NCBI RefSeq assembly: GCF_001552415.1
Contig: NZ_BCRD01000002.1
Location: 496,001-560,000 of the forward strand
Reading direction: 5' to 3'
Length of the DNA: 64,000 nucleotides
Source: Corynebacterium xerosis NBRC 16721 = ATCC 373
Lineage (GTDB): Bacteria; Actinomycetota; Actinomycetes; Mycobacteriales; Mycobacteriaceae
Under the pieces are notes generated by a model. That model had not been told where the DNA came from, did not search any database, and was given only the letters and a program-made list of their open reading frames with translations. Made by a program: the position numbers and the translations under genes. Shown piece by piece: positions 38,167 through 48,251 of this stretch. Position 1 is the first letter of the stretch, and each line of letters begins with the position of its first letter.

Positions 38167-38538
38167 GCCCGAAGGTTCGGCCGACACGCCGCCCCCGCCC
38201 CGGTTGCCCTGCGGCGGCGGCGGCGATTACTCTGGGACCCCAGGACGCCGCGACGTACACCGCCGGACCGCTCCGCCACCCCCATCACCTTTCTTCTCCC
38301 GCGCTGCCGGGATACGGGGGCCGGCGCTTGGTTCCGGCAGCGGCAGCGGATCGCCCCCGGGGAATCGATGGGGAGCGATGATCACCGCGGCGCCACCACC
38401 CCACGACACCCGCGCGACGGGATCGGCCGCCAGATGCGGCCGGGTTGACCGGGGCCCATGCATTCCCGGCCCCCGCTTCGAACCGCGCCCCCTTTTGGGC
38501 CGGTGACGATGTCGAGGGAAAAACACGAAAGGATTTCC
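38167..38538 (+). other. Long rho leader region
   Basis: About 370 bp between the acyl-CoA ligase promoter and the rho start. No gene is credible here. Long leaders upstream of rho often serve autoregulation by Rho-dependent attenuation; the C-rich plus strand is compatible with that, but no specific structure was recognised. Confidence 0.4.
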
Positions 38539-40605
38539 GTGACCGATACGGACACCACCGGCGCCACCCAGGGCCAGGAGAATCTGACCGCGCTTCGCAT
38601 GGCCGATCTGCGGGCGATCGCCTCGGGGAAGGGCATCCGCGGCATTTCGGCGATGCGCAAGCACGAGCTGATCGCGGCCATCCAGGGTGCCGGGTCGGGC
38701 CAGGCTCCCGCGGCCAAGAAGTCGGGCGAGGATTCCGGCTCCGCCGGGCGTGACGACGCCGCCGCCCCCGCCGAGAAGGCCGGGTCGTCGCAGCAGGACG
38801 GCAAGACCGAGGAGGCGCCGAAGAGCCGGCGCGAGAAGCAGTCGGGCGATTCCGGTGACCAGGGCAATAAGGGCGACCGGGGCGACCGTGGCGATCGTGG
38901 CGACCGTGGCGACAAGGGCCGCGAGTCGAATGATCGCGGCGATCAGGGGGACGACCGCGACGGGCAGAACGAGTTCCCGTCCCGTTCGCAGTCGCGCCGT
39001 GCGCGCCGCGACCGCGCCCGCCAGCGCAATCAGGGCGGCGACAACCGCGACAACCGTGGTGGCCAGGACAACCAGGGTGGCGGCGACAACCGCGACAACC
39101 GTGGTGGCCAAGACAACCGCGACAACGGCAACAACCGCGGTGGCCAGGACAACCACGACGATGGTTCGGACAACCGCGACAACCGCGGTAACCGGGACAA
39201 TCGCGACAATCGCGACAACCGCGACAACCAGGGCGGCGGCGACAACCGCGACAACCAGGGCGGCCGCAACCGCAACCGGAACCGCAACGATCGCAACGAC
39301 CGGAACGATGATCACGAGGGCCGCGGCAACCGCCGCAACCGCCGAAACCGCCGCGACCGCAAGGGACGCGGCGACAACCAGGGCGGCGGGGGCAACGACG
39401 AGGGCGTGCGCGAGGGCGACGTCCTGCAGCCGGTCGCCGGCATCGTCGACGTCATGGAGAACAACTCCGGTTTCGTCCGCACCTCGGGCTACCTGCCGGG
39501 CTCCAACGACGTGCACGTCTCGCCGCAGCTGGTCCGCAAGTTCGGCCTGCGCAAGGGCGACGCCATCACCGGCCAGGTCCGCATGCCCCGCGACGGTGGC
39601 GGCGGACAGGTCACCCACGGTTCGGGCCGCAACAAGCGCAAGTACAACCCGCTGGTGCAGGTGGACACCATCAACGGCCAGGCCCCGGATCAGGCGAAGA
39701 ACCGTCCCGAGTTCGGCAAGCTGACCCCGCTGTACCCGAACCAGCGCCTGCGCCTGGAGACGGAGCAGAAGATCCTGACCACCCGCGTCATCGATCTGAT
39801 CATGCCCATCGGCAAGGGCCAGCGCGCCCTGATCGTCTCGCCGCCGAAGGCCGGCAAGACGACCATCCTGCAGAACATCGCCAACGCGATCGCCACGAAC
39901 AACCCCGAGTGCTACATGATGGTCGTCCTCGTCGACGAGCGCCCGGAGGAAGTCACGGACATGCAGCGTTCCGTGCGCGGCGAGGTCATCGCCTCCACCT
40001 TCGACCGCCCGCCGGGGGACCACACCACGGTCGCCGAGCTGGCCATCGAGCGCGCCAAGCGTCTGGTGGAGCAGGGCCAGGACGTCGTCGTCCTGCTGGA
40101 CTCCATCACCCGCCTGGGCCGCGCGTACAACAACTCCTCGCCGGCGTCGGGCCGCATCCTGTCCGGTGGCGTGGATTCCAACGCCCTGTACCCGCCGAAG
40201 CGTTTCCTCGGCGCGGCGCGCAACATCGAAAACGGCGGTTCGCTGACCATCATCGCCACCGCGATGGTCGAAACCGGCTCCGCCGGCGACACGGTGATCT
40301 TCGAGGAGTTCAAGGGCACGGGCAACGCCGAGCTCAAGCTCGACCGCAAGATCTCCGAGCGCCGCGTGTTCCCGGCCGTTGACGTCAACCCGTCGGGCAC
40401 CCGCAAGGACGAGCTGCTGCTCGCCCCCGACGAGGCCCGCGTCATGCACAAGCTGCGCCGCATCTTGTCGGCGCTGGACCCGCAGGCCGCCATCGATCTG
40501 CTGATGAAGCAGCTGAAGAAGACGAGCAGCAACCGCGAGTTCCTCATGCAGGTCGCCTCGAGCGCGCCGATGGCCGCGGACGTCGACGTCGACGACATGC
40601 TCTAG
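38539..40605 (+). CDS. rho: Transcription termination factor Rho
   Basis: 688 aa hexameric RNA translocase. After the Rho_N helix segment ([11 protein letters not shown], about 37-47) comes a ~210-residue low-complexity insertion of repeated Asp-Arg-Gly-Asn units, then the cold-shock RNA-binding domain ([13 protein letters not shown], near 310), Walker A PPKAGKTT (near 434) and the Q/R-loop region ending at DVDDML. Extended N-terminal domains are usual for actinobacterial Rho and bind RNA. The GTG at 38539 is chosen because AAAGGA lies 5 nt upstream; ATG 38509 is the alternative. rpmE, often after rho in relatives, is absent. Confidence 0.96.
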   Translation: MTDTDTTGATQGQENLTALRMADLRAIASGKGIRGISAMRKHELIAAIQGAGSGQAPAAKKSGEDSGSAGRDDAAAPAEKAGSSQQDGKTEEAPKSRREKQSGDSGDQGNKGDRGDRGDRGDRGDKGRESNDRGDQGDDRDGQNEFPSRSQSRRARRDRARQRNQGGDNRDNRGGQDNQGGGDNRDNRGGQDNRDNGNNRGGQDNHDDGSDNRDNRGNRDNRDNRDNRDNQGGGDNRDNQGGRNRNRNRNDRNDRNDDHEGRGNRRNRRNRRDRKGRGDNQGGGGNDEGVREGDVLQPVAGIVDVMENNSGFVRTSGYLPGSNDVHVSPQLVRKFGLRKGDAITGQVRMPRDGGGGQVTHGSGRNKRKYNPLVQVDTINGQAPDQAKNRPEFGKLTPLYPNQRLRLETEQKILTTRVIDLIMPIGKGQRALIVSPPKAGKTTILQNIANAIATNNPECYMMVVLVDERPEEVTDMQRSVRGEVIASTFDRPPGDHTTVAELAIERAKRLVEQGQDVVVLLDSITRLGRAYNNSSPASGRILSGGVDSNALYPPKRFLGAARNIENGGSLTIIATAMVETGSAGDTVIFEEFKGTGNAELKLDRKISERRVFPAVDVNPSGTRKDELLLAPDEARVMHKLRRILSALDPQAAIDLLMKQLKKTSSNREFLMQVASSAPMAADVDVDDML

Positions 40606-40714
40606 CGGGGGGCCACCGGCGCCCCGCCAGGGGCACGGCCGGACCTCCGACCAGCAACGAGCAGCACCCGCACGACCGGACCGGCGCGACCGGCCCGCCG
40701 AAGGAGACATCCCA

Positions 40715-41788
40715 ATGTCCGACAAGGTCACCGCAGTCGATGACGTCCTGTCCGAGTACCACGGCCTCGAAGCCCAGCTCGGCGATCCCGACCTGCACAA
40801 CGACGCCGCGCGCGCCCGCAAGGTGGGCAAGCGCTTCAACGAGCTGCAGCCGATCATCCAGACGCATGCGCGCCTGACCCAGGTCCGCGAGGACATGGAG
40901 GCCGCCCGCGAGATGGCGTCGGAGGACGCGGAATTCGCGGCCGAGGCGGATCGTCTGGCCGTGGAGGCCGAGGAGCTCGAGGAGCGCCTCGCGGATCTGC
41001 TGGCTCCGCGCGACCCGCACGACTCCGACGACATCGTCATGGAGATCAAGTCCGGCGCCGGCGGCGAAGAGGCCGCGTTGTTCGCCGGTGAGCTGGCGCG
41101 GATGTACCAGCGCTACGCCGAGAAGAACGGCTTCACCACCGAGATCCTCGGCCTGTCCGAGTCCGATCTCGGCGGCGTCAAGGACATGACCTTGTCGGTC
41201 CGCGCCAAGAACCCGTCGCGCGATGGCGCCTGGTCCGTGTTCAAGTTCGAGGGTGGCGTCCACCGCGTGCAGCGCGTGCCGGTCACCGAGTCGCAGGGCC
41301 GCATCCAGACCTCCGCCGCCGGCGTGCTGGTCTACCCGGAGCCCGACGAGATCGAGGACGTGCAGATCGACGACAAGGATCTGCGCGTCGACGTCTACCG
41401 TTCCTCCGGCAAGGGCGGCCAGGGCGTCAACACCACCGACTCCGCCGTGCGCCTGACGCACCTGCCCACCGGCCTGGTGGTCACGTGCCAGAAGGAACGC
41501 TCCCAGATCCAGAACAAGGCACGCGCCATGCAGGTGCTGGCCGCGCGCCTGCAGCAGATGCGCGAGGAGGAGGCCGCGGCCACCGCGTCCGACGCCCGCA
41601 AGTCGCAGGTCCGCACCATGGACCGCTCGGAGCGCGTGCGCACGTACAACTTCCCGGAGAACCGCGTGTCCGATCACCGCATCGGCTACAAGGCCCACAA
41701 TCTGGACGCGGTCCTCGGCGGCGACATGGAGGACCTGCTCAAGGCCCTGCACGACGCCGAGCGCCAGGAACGCCTGGAAGCCGAGTAG
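40715..41788 (+). CDS. prfA: Peptide chain release factor 1
   Basis: 357 aa RF1 recognising UAA and UAG. The catalytic GGQ is in [16 protein letters not shown] (near 230) and the decoding-domain Pro-x-Thr region precedes it; the C-terminal segment [17 protein letters not shown] is standard. A GAAGGAGA site precedes the ATG. It is followed after 12 bp by prmC, which methylates the GGQ glutamine of this protein. Confidence 0.97.
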   Translation: MSDKVTAVDDVLSEYHGLEAQLGDPDLHNDAARARKVGKRFNELQPIIQTHARLTQVREDMEAAREMASEDAEFAAEADRLAVEAEELEERLADLLAPRDPHDSDDIVMEIKSGAGGEEAALFAGELARMYQRYAEKNGFTTEILGLSESDLGGVKDMTLSVRAKNPSRDGAWSVFKFEGGVHRVQRVPVTESQGRIQTSAAGVLVYPEPDEIEDVQIDDKDLRVDVYRSSGKGGQGVNTTDSAVRLTHLPTGLVVTCQKERSQIQNKARAMQVLAARLQQMREEEAAATASDARKSQVRTMDRSERVRTYNFPENRVSDHRIGYKAHNLDAVLGGDMEDLLKALHDAERQERLEAE

Positions 41789-41800
41789 GCGGTCGGGGGA

Positions 41801-42838
41801 GTGTCTCCGACCGTCGGGTCGATTCTGGCGGGTGCGGTCGCGGCCCTCGCCGACGCCGGGTGCCCGTCGCCGCAGGCCGATGCCGAGCAGCTGATGATGC
41901 ACGTCAGCGGCCGGTCCCGCACCGATCTCGTTCTTTCCCGCCGCGATGCCGTGCCGGCCGATGATCCTTTGGTGGCGCAGCTGCCGGCGCTCGTGGCCCG
42001 CCGCGCCGCGCGCGAGCCGCTGCAGCACATCATCGGCACCGCCCCGATGGGCCGCCTCGAACTCGCCGTCGGCCCCGGCGTGTTCGTGCCCCGCCCGGAA
42101 ACCGAGCTGATGGCGCAATGGTGCGTCGATGCCCTCGGGAAAAAGATGCGTGACGACGCCTCGGGGCGTCGCAAAGCAACCGGACCCGCCGTGGTGGATC
42201 TGTGCACCGGATCCGGCGCGCTGGCGCTGGCCATCGCGGACGCCGTGCCGGCGGCGGACGTCACCGGCGTCGAAATCGACGGGGTCGCCCACGGCTGGGC
42301 GCTGCGCAACCTGGAGTCCTGCCGCGGACTGTGGGCGGGGGAGCAGGCCGTGGCCGGCCCGCCGCGCACCGGCGACGTGCGCATCATCCGCGGCGACGCC
42401 ACCGACATGGCGCTCGTGGCGGAAGCATCGGGCGCCCCGGGACCGTTGGCGCACCTGCGCGGCCGCGTCGACCTGGTGGTGTCCAACCCGCCCTACGTGC
42501 CGCTGGACGCCGACGTCGGCCCCGAAGTGCGCCACGATCCGCATCACGCCGTGTTCGGGGGAACCGACGGGCTCGACGTCATCGGTCCTATGATGAACGT
42601 CGTGTGCGCGCTGCTGCGGCCAGGCGGCCTGGTCGCCATCGAACACGATGACGACTCGGGCGCGGACGTCGTGAAGCTGCTCGCCGGCACGGGGCGGTTC
42701 CGCGGCATCGAGGTCCACCCCGACCTCGCCGGCCGCGACCGCTTCACCTCCGCGATCATGATCGGCGGCGGATCCGGCGGCGAACAACCAAGCGGCGACG
42801 AACCCACCACGGACGAAGGGATTGACCAGGCGACATGA
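41801..42838 (+). CDS. prmC: Release-factor glutamine methyltransferase
   Basis: 345 aa SAM-dependent methyltransferase acting on the GGQ of release factors. It has an N-terminal helical domain, VDLCTGSGALALAIAD (SAM loop, near 133) and catalytic NPPYVPL (near 230). The start is GTG 41801 with GGGGGAG upstream. An unconserved insertion after VPRPETELM contains a small hairpin and a CGTCGCAAAGC motif (42167-42177), lengthening the protein beyond the usual ~285 aa. The last codon overlaps the tsaC ATG. Confidence 0.94.
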   Translation: MSPTVGSILAGAVAALADAGCPSPQADAEQLMMHVSGRSRTDLVLSRRDAVPADDPLVAQLPALVARRAAREPLQHIIGTAPMGRLELAVGPGVFVPRPETELMAQWCVDALGKKMRDDASGRRKATGPAVVDLCTGSGALALAIADAVPAADVTGVEIDGVAHGWALRNLESCRGLWAGEQAVAGPPRTGDVRIIRGDATDMALVAEASGAPGPLAHLRGRVDLVVSNPPYVPLDADVGPEVRHDPHHAVFGGTDGLDVIGPMMNVVCALLRPGGLVAIEHDDDSGADVVKLLAGTGRFRGIEVHPDLAGRDRFTSAIMIGGGSGGEQPSGDEPTTDEGIDQAT

Positions 42839-43500
42839 GCATCATCCACGACTGCTCCACCGACGAAGGGCGCGAAGCCGGGCTGAAGGCCGCGGTCGAC
42901 GCGGTGGAGGCCGGGCGGCTCGTCGTCCTGCCCACCGACACCGTCTACGGGCTGGGCTGCGACGCGTTCAACAACCAGGCCGTGGCCTCGCTGCTGCGCG
43001 CCAAGCACCGCGGGCCCGACATGCCCGTCCCGGTCCTGGTCGGATCGTGGACGACCGTCGACGGCCTCGTCCGCGAGCACACCGCCGCCGGCCGCGCGCT
43101 CGTCGAGGCGTTTTGGCCCGGCGGCCTGTCGCTGGTGGTCAACCAGGCGCCCAGCCTGCCGTGGAACCTCGGCGACACCCGCGGCACCGTCATGCTGCGC
43201 ATGCCGCTGCACCCCATCGCCATCGAACTCCTGCGCCGCACCGGCCCCATGGCCGTGTCCAGCGCCAACATCTCCGGCCAGGAGCCCGCACTGACCGCCG
43301 TGCGCGCCAAGCAGCAGCTCGGGGCCGAAGCCGCCGTGTACCTCGACGGCGGCCGGGCGACCATCGGCAAGCCGTCGACCATCGTCGATCTGTCCGGCCA
43401 CGAAGCGCGCATCCTCCGCGAAGGCGCCATCACCGCCGAGCAGATCGGCGAGGTCCTGGGCAAGGACCCCGCCGCACTGCGACGCCCCGCCGACGGCTGA
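42835..43500 (+). CDS. tsaC: L-threonylcarbamoyladenylate synthase (Sua5/YrdC)
   Basis: 221 aa. Makes threonylcarbamoyl-AMP for the t6A37 modification of ANN-decoding tRNAs. Motifs: PTDTVYGLGCDAF (about 32-44), the K-R-x-x-K type KHRGPDMPVPVLV, and SSANISGQEP near 140. It overlaps prmC by 4 bp (ATGA) and sits 3 bp before wecA, so these are one operon. Confidence 0.95.
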   Translation: MSIIHDCSTDEGREAGLKAAVDAVEAGRLVVLPTDTVYGLGCDAFNNQAVASLLRAKHRGPDMPVPVLVGSWTTVDGLVREHTAAGRALVEAFWPGGLSLVVNQAPSLPWNLGDTRGTVMLRMPLHPIAIELLRRTGPMAVSSANISGQEPALTAVRAKQQLGAEAAVYLDGGRATIGKPSTIVDLSGHEARILREGAITAEQIGEVLGKDPAALRRPADG

Positions 43501-43503
43501 CGC

Positions 43504-44706
43504 ATGCCCCACGACGTAGCGCTGCTGAGCGCCCCGGGCGGAGGGGCCGGCGTGCCCCTGCGCGAACTGGCGCTGCTGGTGCTCGTCTCGGCCGCCGTGA
43601 GCTACCTGCTCACCGGCTTCGTCCGGTACCTCGTGGTGCGGGCCGGGTACGTGGACATGCCGCGCGTGCGCGACGTCCACGACATCCCCAAGCCCCGCCT
43701 GGGCGGCGTGGCCATGTACAGCGGCATCCTCGCGGCCATCTGGGTCGCCAGCGAGCTGCCCGCCCTGAACAGGGGCTTTCCGCCCATGACGCCGGACATG
43801 AACGCCATGGCCGTCGCCGCCACGATCCTGCTGCTGGTCGGCATCCTCGACGACCTCTTCGACCTGGACGCGCTGACCAAGTTCCTGGGGCAGGTGCTGG
43901 CGGCGGTGGTCATGTCCCTGATGGGCGTGACCTGGTACCTGCTCTACATCCCCTTCGGCGGCGGGACGACGCTGATCCTCGATCCCGTGTCGTCGACCGT
44001 GGTGACCGTCCTGTTCACCGTCGCCCTGATCAACGCCATCAACTTCGTCGACGGCATCGACGGGCTCGCCGCCGGCCTGGGCATGATCGCCGCCGGATCT
44101 CTGCTGGTCTATTCCATGGTCATGCTCCACGACCAGGGCGGCACCGTGTCCGCCTACCCGCCCGCGATGATCTCCGCTTGCCTGCTCGGCGCGTGCATCG
44201 GCTTCCTGCCGCACAACTTCGAGCCCGCTCGCATCTTCATGGGCGATTCCGGAGCCATGCTCATCGGCCTCATGCTGGCCGGCGCGTCCGTGTCGGCGTC
44301 CGGCCGGATCTCGCCGTCGATGTACGGCACCGCCGACGCGCTGGCGCTGATGTCGCCGATCATCGTCGTCATCGCGGCGCTGAGCGTGCCCATGCTCGAC
44401 CTGCTGCTGGCCATCATCCGGCGCACGCGCCGCGGCCAATCGCCCTTCGCCCCCGACAAGATGCACCTGCACCACCGCCTGCTGGAAATGGGGCACAGCC
44501 ACCGCAAGGTCGTGCTGGTCCTCTACATGTGGGTGTCGGTCGTGGCCTTCGGCGCGGTTGGCACCACCGTGTTCCCGGCGCCGTTCGTCGCCGTGGCCTT
44601 CGGCCTGCTTCTGGTGCTGGCCGTCGCGTTGACGATGGTGCCTATTTGGCGCCGCAGGGGAGCGGGTACCATGTCCCCCCGTGAGCGAAGACACCCCCAT
44701 CAATGA
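43504..44706 (+). CDS. wecA: Undecaprenyl-phosphate GlcNAc-1-phosphate transferase (WecA/Rfe family)
   Basis: 400 aa, about eleven membrane segments. It transfers a sugar-phosphate to polyprenyl phosphate; in Mycobacteriales this starts the linker between peptidoglycan and arabinogalactan. Family motifs: PKPRLGGVAMY (about 63-73), NFVDGIDGLAAG (Asp-rich, near 181), MGDSGAMLIGL and the cytoplasmic HHRLLEMGHSHRK. The atpI-like gene begins inside its last codons (26-bp overlap). Confidence 0.93.
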   Translation: MPHDVALLSAPGGGAGVPLRELALLVLVSAAVSYLLTGFVRYLVVRAGYVDMPRVRDVHDIPKPRLGGVAMYSGILAAIWVASELPALNRGFPPMTPDMNAMAVAATILLLVGILDDLFDLDALTKFLGQVLAAVVMSLMGVTWYLLYIPFGGGTTLILDPVSSTVVTVLFTVALINAINFVDGIDGLAAGLGMIAAGSLLVYSMVMLHDQGGTVSAYPPAMISACLLGACIGFLPHNFEPARIFMGDSGAMLIGLMLAGASVSASGRISPSMYGTADALALMSPIIVVIAALSVPMLDLLLAIIRRTRRGQSPFAPDKMHLHHRLLEMGHSHRKVVLVLYMWVSVVAFGAVGTTVFPAPFVAVAFGLLLVLAVALTMVPIWRRRGAGTMSPRERRHPHQ

Positions 44707-45181
44707 CAACGACGGCGTGACCGGCGACGCGGCCGGATCCTCCGATTCGGCGGACGTCGCCAAGCCGATGTCCAAGTACGACGACCCCCGCATCCCGCTG
44801 CTCGCGGCGGCGCGCTCGGGCGCGATCGCGCTGGCGGTCCTCACCGTCGGGTCACTGCTCGTCTGGGGCGGCAAGGACGGCATGCCGGGAGTGTGGGGCG
44901 TCCTGCTCGGCGCCGGCATCGGCGGCGGCTTCGTCCTGCTGACCGTGGTCTCCGTTCTGGTCACCGCCAAGTCGACGCCGACGATGACGGGTGCGGTGGT
45001 GATGTTCGGCTGGCTGGCGAAGATCGTCGTGCTGATCCTCATCCTGCTGGTGATCCGCGACATGACCTTCTACGACACGATGGCCTTCTTCGTGACGGTA
45101 GTTTTGGCCCTGATCGTCACCCTGGGCGCGGAAGTGTGGGGGATGTCTCAGTCGAATCTCACGTACGTGGCCGGAAGCTGA
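44681..45181 (+). CDS. AtpI-like membrane protein of the ATP synthase operon
   Basis: 166 aa with a hydrophilic acidic N terminus (about 45 residues) and four hydrophobic segments. Its place directly before atpB and its size match the poorly conserved AtpI/ATP-synthase protein I of actinobacteria, thought to help assemble the c-ring. The start is GTG 44681, inside the end of wecA. The function rests mainly on position. Confidence 0.72.
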   Translation: MSEDTPINDNDGVTGDAAGSSDSADVAKPMSKYDDPRIPLLAAARSGAIALAVLTVGSLLVWGGKDGMPGVWGVLLGAGIGGGFVLLTVVSVLVTAKSTPTMTGAVVMFGWLAKIVVLILILLVIRDMTFYDTMAFFVTVVLALIVTLGAEVWGMSQSNLTYVAGS

Positions 45182-45276
45182 GAACCCCGCCGGGCGAACG
45201 CATGACCGAATTCGCCCGCCCGGACGCCACGCTCGGAGCCCTGGCCCGGCGTTTCTTCCGTTTTTCACCCGAAAGC

Positions 45277-45307
45277 GGCGCAATCCCACATGGGGATGCG
45301 CCGTTTT
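45277..45307 (+). terminator. Terminator after the wecA/atpI-like operon
   Basis: GGCGC-ATCCC (45277-45287, one bulged A) pairs with GGGATGCGCC ending at 45302, then GTTTT. It implies that atpB onward has its own promoter. Confidence 0.75.
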
Positions 45308-45345
45308 GTCGGTTTTCGGGGCCGGATCGCCGGGGGTGTGCTCAA

Positions 45346-45374
45346 TGTGAAAAGCGTGCCGGAACTGTTATCCT
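45346..45374 (+). promoter_or_regulatory. Candidate promoter of the atp operon
   Basis: TATCCT at 45369-45374 as a -10 box, with TGTGAA 17 bp upstream as a weak -35. It lies just after the terminator, leaving a ~200-nt leader to atpB. Inference. Confidence 0.35.
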
Positions 45375-45568
45375 GAACGACGGGTAAGACGGCTTGCCCC
45401 TGCATCGGACTTCCGGTGGCGGGGCGCGGTCGGCGGCCGTAGCGATACGGGGCCGGCTTCACGCCGGCGCCCCGTGTACGCCGTGCAGATGTGCGAATGG
45501 AATCCGCGGCGATCCACGTTAAACGACGTCCTTCGCACCGCTTGACCCAGTTCATGCGGCCCAATCAC

Positions 45569-45582
45569 GGGAGAGAACGCTG
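45569..45582 (+). promoter_or_regulatory. Ribosome site pointing to a CTG start for atpB
   Basis: GGGAGAG at 45569-45575 lies 4 nt before an in-frame CTG (45580-45582), eight codons upstream of the first ATG at 45604, which has no ribosome site of its own. Confidence 0.4.
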
Positions 45583-45603
45583 AGCGTTTACACACTTGCC
45601 GAG

Positions 45604-46398
45604 ATGAAGGGTGAGTTCCACGCACCCAACTTGCAGGAGGAGTACTTCCCGGGTGAGCTGTACAACGACTTCATCATTGGTGGTGCCGGCGACTGGTTCG
45701 CCATGGACCGCCTGATGGTCGTTCGTCTGCTCATGGCCGTGATCGTCGGCATTTTCTTCGTGATCGCCTTCCGGCGTCCGAAGCTGGTGCCGACTGGACT
45801 GCAGAATGTCGCCGAGATGATGATGGACTTCGTCCGGATTCATGTCGCGGAGGAGATTCTGGGCAAGAAGGAAGGCCGCCGGTTCCTGCCGGTCCTGGCC
45901 ACCATCTTCTTCCTGGTCATTTCGATGAACCTCGCGGCCATCATTCCGGGCATGAACATTTCGCCCAACGCGCGAATCGGCATGCCGCTGGTCCTCGCAG
46001 TGTTCGCCTACATCGCCTTCATCTACGCGGGCTCGAAGAAGTACGGCTTCTTCAAGTACGTGAAGTCGTCGGTGGTCATTCCGAACCTGCCCCCGGTGCT
46101 CCACCTCATCGTGGTGCCCATCGAGATCTTCTCCACCTTCGTTCTGCGCCCGGCCACGCTGACCATCCGTCTGATGGCCAACATGCTGGCCGGTCACATG
46201 GTCCTGGTCCTCCTGTTCGGTGCCACGAACTTCTTCTTCTGGCAGATGGACGGTTGGACGGCCCTGTCCGGCTTGACCCTCATCGCCTCGATTCTGTTCA
46301 CGCTGTTCGAGCTTCTGGTGATCTTCCTGCAGGCGTACATCTTCGCCCTGCTGACCGCCGTCTACATCGAACTGTCGCTGCACGCAGACGAGCACTAG
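45604..46398 (+). CDS. atpB: ATP synthase Fo subunit a
   Basis: 264 aa from the ATG at 45604. Membrane stator subunit forming the proton half-channels; the essential Arg is in the helix LRPATLTIRLMANMLAGH (R near 185-195 region), and several strongly hydrophobic helices surround it. The N terminus could be eight residues longer if translation begins at CTG 45580, where a good ribosome site lies. First gene of atpBEFHAGDC. Confidence 0.95.
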   Translation: MKGEFHAPNLQEEYFPGELYNDFIIGGAGDWFAMDRLMVVRLLMAVIVGIFFVIAFRRPKLVPTGLQNVAEMMMDFVRIHVAEEILGKKEGRRFLPVLATIFFLVISMNLAAIIPGMNISPNARIGMPLVLAVFAYIAFIYAGSKKYGFFKYVKSSVVIPNLPPVLHLIVVPIEIFSTFVLRPATLTIRLMANMLAGHMVLVLLFGATNFFFWQMDGWTALSGLTLIASILFTLFELLVIFLQAYIFALLTAVYIELSLHADEH

Positions 46399-46457
46399 CA
46401 AGCCCGCCGCCGGGTCAACCCGGCATCGGGCCCAATTTCATAGCACGACCCATTTGA

Positions 46458-46772
<315 letters not shown>

Positions 46773-46806
46773 GTCCGGACCTCAACTAAGCGGAGAACAC
46801 TGAACC

Positions 46807-47373
46807 ATGACGGATTTCATTTACCATTTGGCGGCGGGGGAGGCACTTCCTCTCGAGGAGCAGATCAACCCCCTGCTGCCCAAGTCCTATGACATCGTCT
46901 GGTCCATTGTCCCGCTCATTGTCATCCTGGTGCTTTTCTGGAAGCTCGTGCTTCCGAAGTTCCAGGAGGTCCTGACCGAGCGGGAGGACCGGATTGAGGG
47001 CGGCATCGAGCGTGCCGAGGCCGCACAGGCCGAGGCCAAGGCCGCTCTCGAGAAGTACAACAGCCAGCTCGCCGAGGCCCGCACCGAAGCCGCCAAGATC
47101 CGCGATGAGGCCCGAGTTCAGGGTCAGAAGATCATCGCCGAGGCGACTTCGAAGGCCAACGACGAGAGCGCACGAATCATCGAGTCCGGTGAGAAGCAGC
47201 TGGCGGCCCAGCGTGAGCAGGTCGTCGCCGAGCTTCGCAAGGAGATGGGGCAGAACTCGATCAACCTCGCGGAGCGTCTGCTCGGCGAGCAGCTTTCCGA
47301 CGACGTCAAGACGTCGGGAACGATCGATCGCTTCCTCAGCAACCTTGACACCGTGGCCCCGGCCGGAAAGTAG
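46807..47373 (+). CDS. atpF: ATP synthase Fo subunit b
   Basis: 188 aa. One N-terminal membrane helix (about residues 30-50) and a long charged coiled coil ([17 protein letters not shown] onward) that forms the peripheral stalk with delta. It is followed after 5 bp by atpH. Confidence 0.95.
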   Translation: MTDFIYHLAAGEALPLEEQINPLLPKSYDIVWSIVPLIVILVLFWKLVLPKFQEVLTEREDRIEGGIERAEAAQAEAKAALEKYNSQLAEARTEAAKIRDEARVQGQKIIAEATSKANDESARIIESGEKQLAAQREQVVAELRKEMGQNSINLAERLLGEQLSDDVKTSGTIDRFLSNLDTVAPAGK

Positions 47374-47378
47374 GCGAC

Positions 47379-48197
47379 ATGCACGCAGCTAGCCGCGAAT
47401 CTTTGGCGCAGCTCCGCACGGAGCTGGACGCCGCCGTCGGCGGTGCCACCGTCTCCGTCGCGAACGCGGCCCAGACCGGCTCCGAGCTTTTCGACGTCGT
47501 CGAAACCCTCGACTCCGACCGCGGCCTGCGTGTCGCCGTCGCCGATCAGTCGGTGGCGGCGGAGCAGCGCTCCGGACTCGTCCGGAGCCTGTTCGCTGGC
47601 AAGGTGTCCGAGACGACCCTCAAGGTCATCTCCGACGCCGCCGCGCAGACCTGGTCGAACTCGCGCGAATTCCGCGCGGGCCTGGTGGAGCTGGGCCGTC
47701 GCGCCCTGTTGCGCTCCGCCGAGGGCCAGGGTCAGCTGGAAACGGTCGAGGACGAGCTGTTCCGTTTGGGCAGCATCCTCATGAACGAGCCGCAGCTCGA
47801 GCAGCTGTTGGCGGATAAGGCCGCGACCCCCGAGGCGAAGAGGGGTCTCCTGGCCTCCGTGCTGTACGGCAAGGCCACTTCGGTGACCGAGGCGTTGGCG
47901 CTGCAGGCCGTCGGGCGCCCCGAGAAGCGCCCCGCGGACGACATCGACTCCCTGTCCCGGCTTGCCGCCGGCCTCCGGAATCGCACCGTCGCCCGTGTGA
48001 CCAGTGCAACCGCTATCTCTCCGGAGCAGCAGCGTGCGCTGGCGGACAAGCTCGGCCGAGTGTACGGCGAAGAGATGTCCATCCACACCGAGATCGATCC
48101 CTCGATCCTCGGTGGACTGGTCATCCGGGTCGGCGATGAGGTCATCGACGGCAGCCTTTCGAGGAAGCTCGAAAAGCTCCGCGTTGGCCTCGGCTGA
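47379..48197 (+). CDS. atpH: ATP synthase F1 subunit delta
   Basis: 272 aa, in the length range of actinobacterial delta subunits. The C-terminal segment (ARVTSATAISPEQQ, YGEEMSIHTEIDPSILGGLVIRVGDEVIDGS) is the recognisable OSCP/delta signature. It links stalk subunit b to the top of F1. It begins 5 bp after atpF. Confidence 0.93.
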   Translation: MHAASRESLAQLRTELDAAVGGATVSVANAAQTGSELFDVVETLDSDRGLRVAVADQSVAAEQRSGLVRSLFAGKVSETTLKVISDAAAQTWSNSREFRAGLVELGRRALLRSAEGQGQLETVEDELFRLGSILMNEPQLEQLLADKAATPEAKRGLLASVLYGKATSVTEALALQAVGRPEKRPADDIDSLSRLAAGLRNRTVARVTSATAISPEQQRALADKLGRVYGEEMSIHTEIDPSILGGLVIRVGDEVIDGSLSRKLEKLRVGLG

Positions 48198-48251
48198 CGG
48201 ATGGTTCGAACGAAAATCACTGGAAGCGAAATTACCGAGAGCAGGAAGAAC

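Larger units (their letters stand above)
45182..45579. other. Region upstream of atpB
   Basis: About 400 bp without a gene. It contains a terminator for the preceding operon (45277-45307), then a possible atpB promoter (45346-45374) and about 200 bp of leader. Nothing else was recognised. Confidence 0.5.

Noticed and set aside
38880..39390. Dispersed DNA repeats
   Set aside because: These are in-frame Asp-Arg-Gly-Asn codon repeats of the Rho insert, not an independent element.
44757..44767. CGTCGCCAAGC as another copy of the dispersed motif
   Set aside because: It departs from the YMAAGC pattern of the clear copies and falls in an ordinary coding context (DVAKP).
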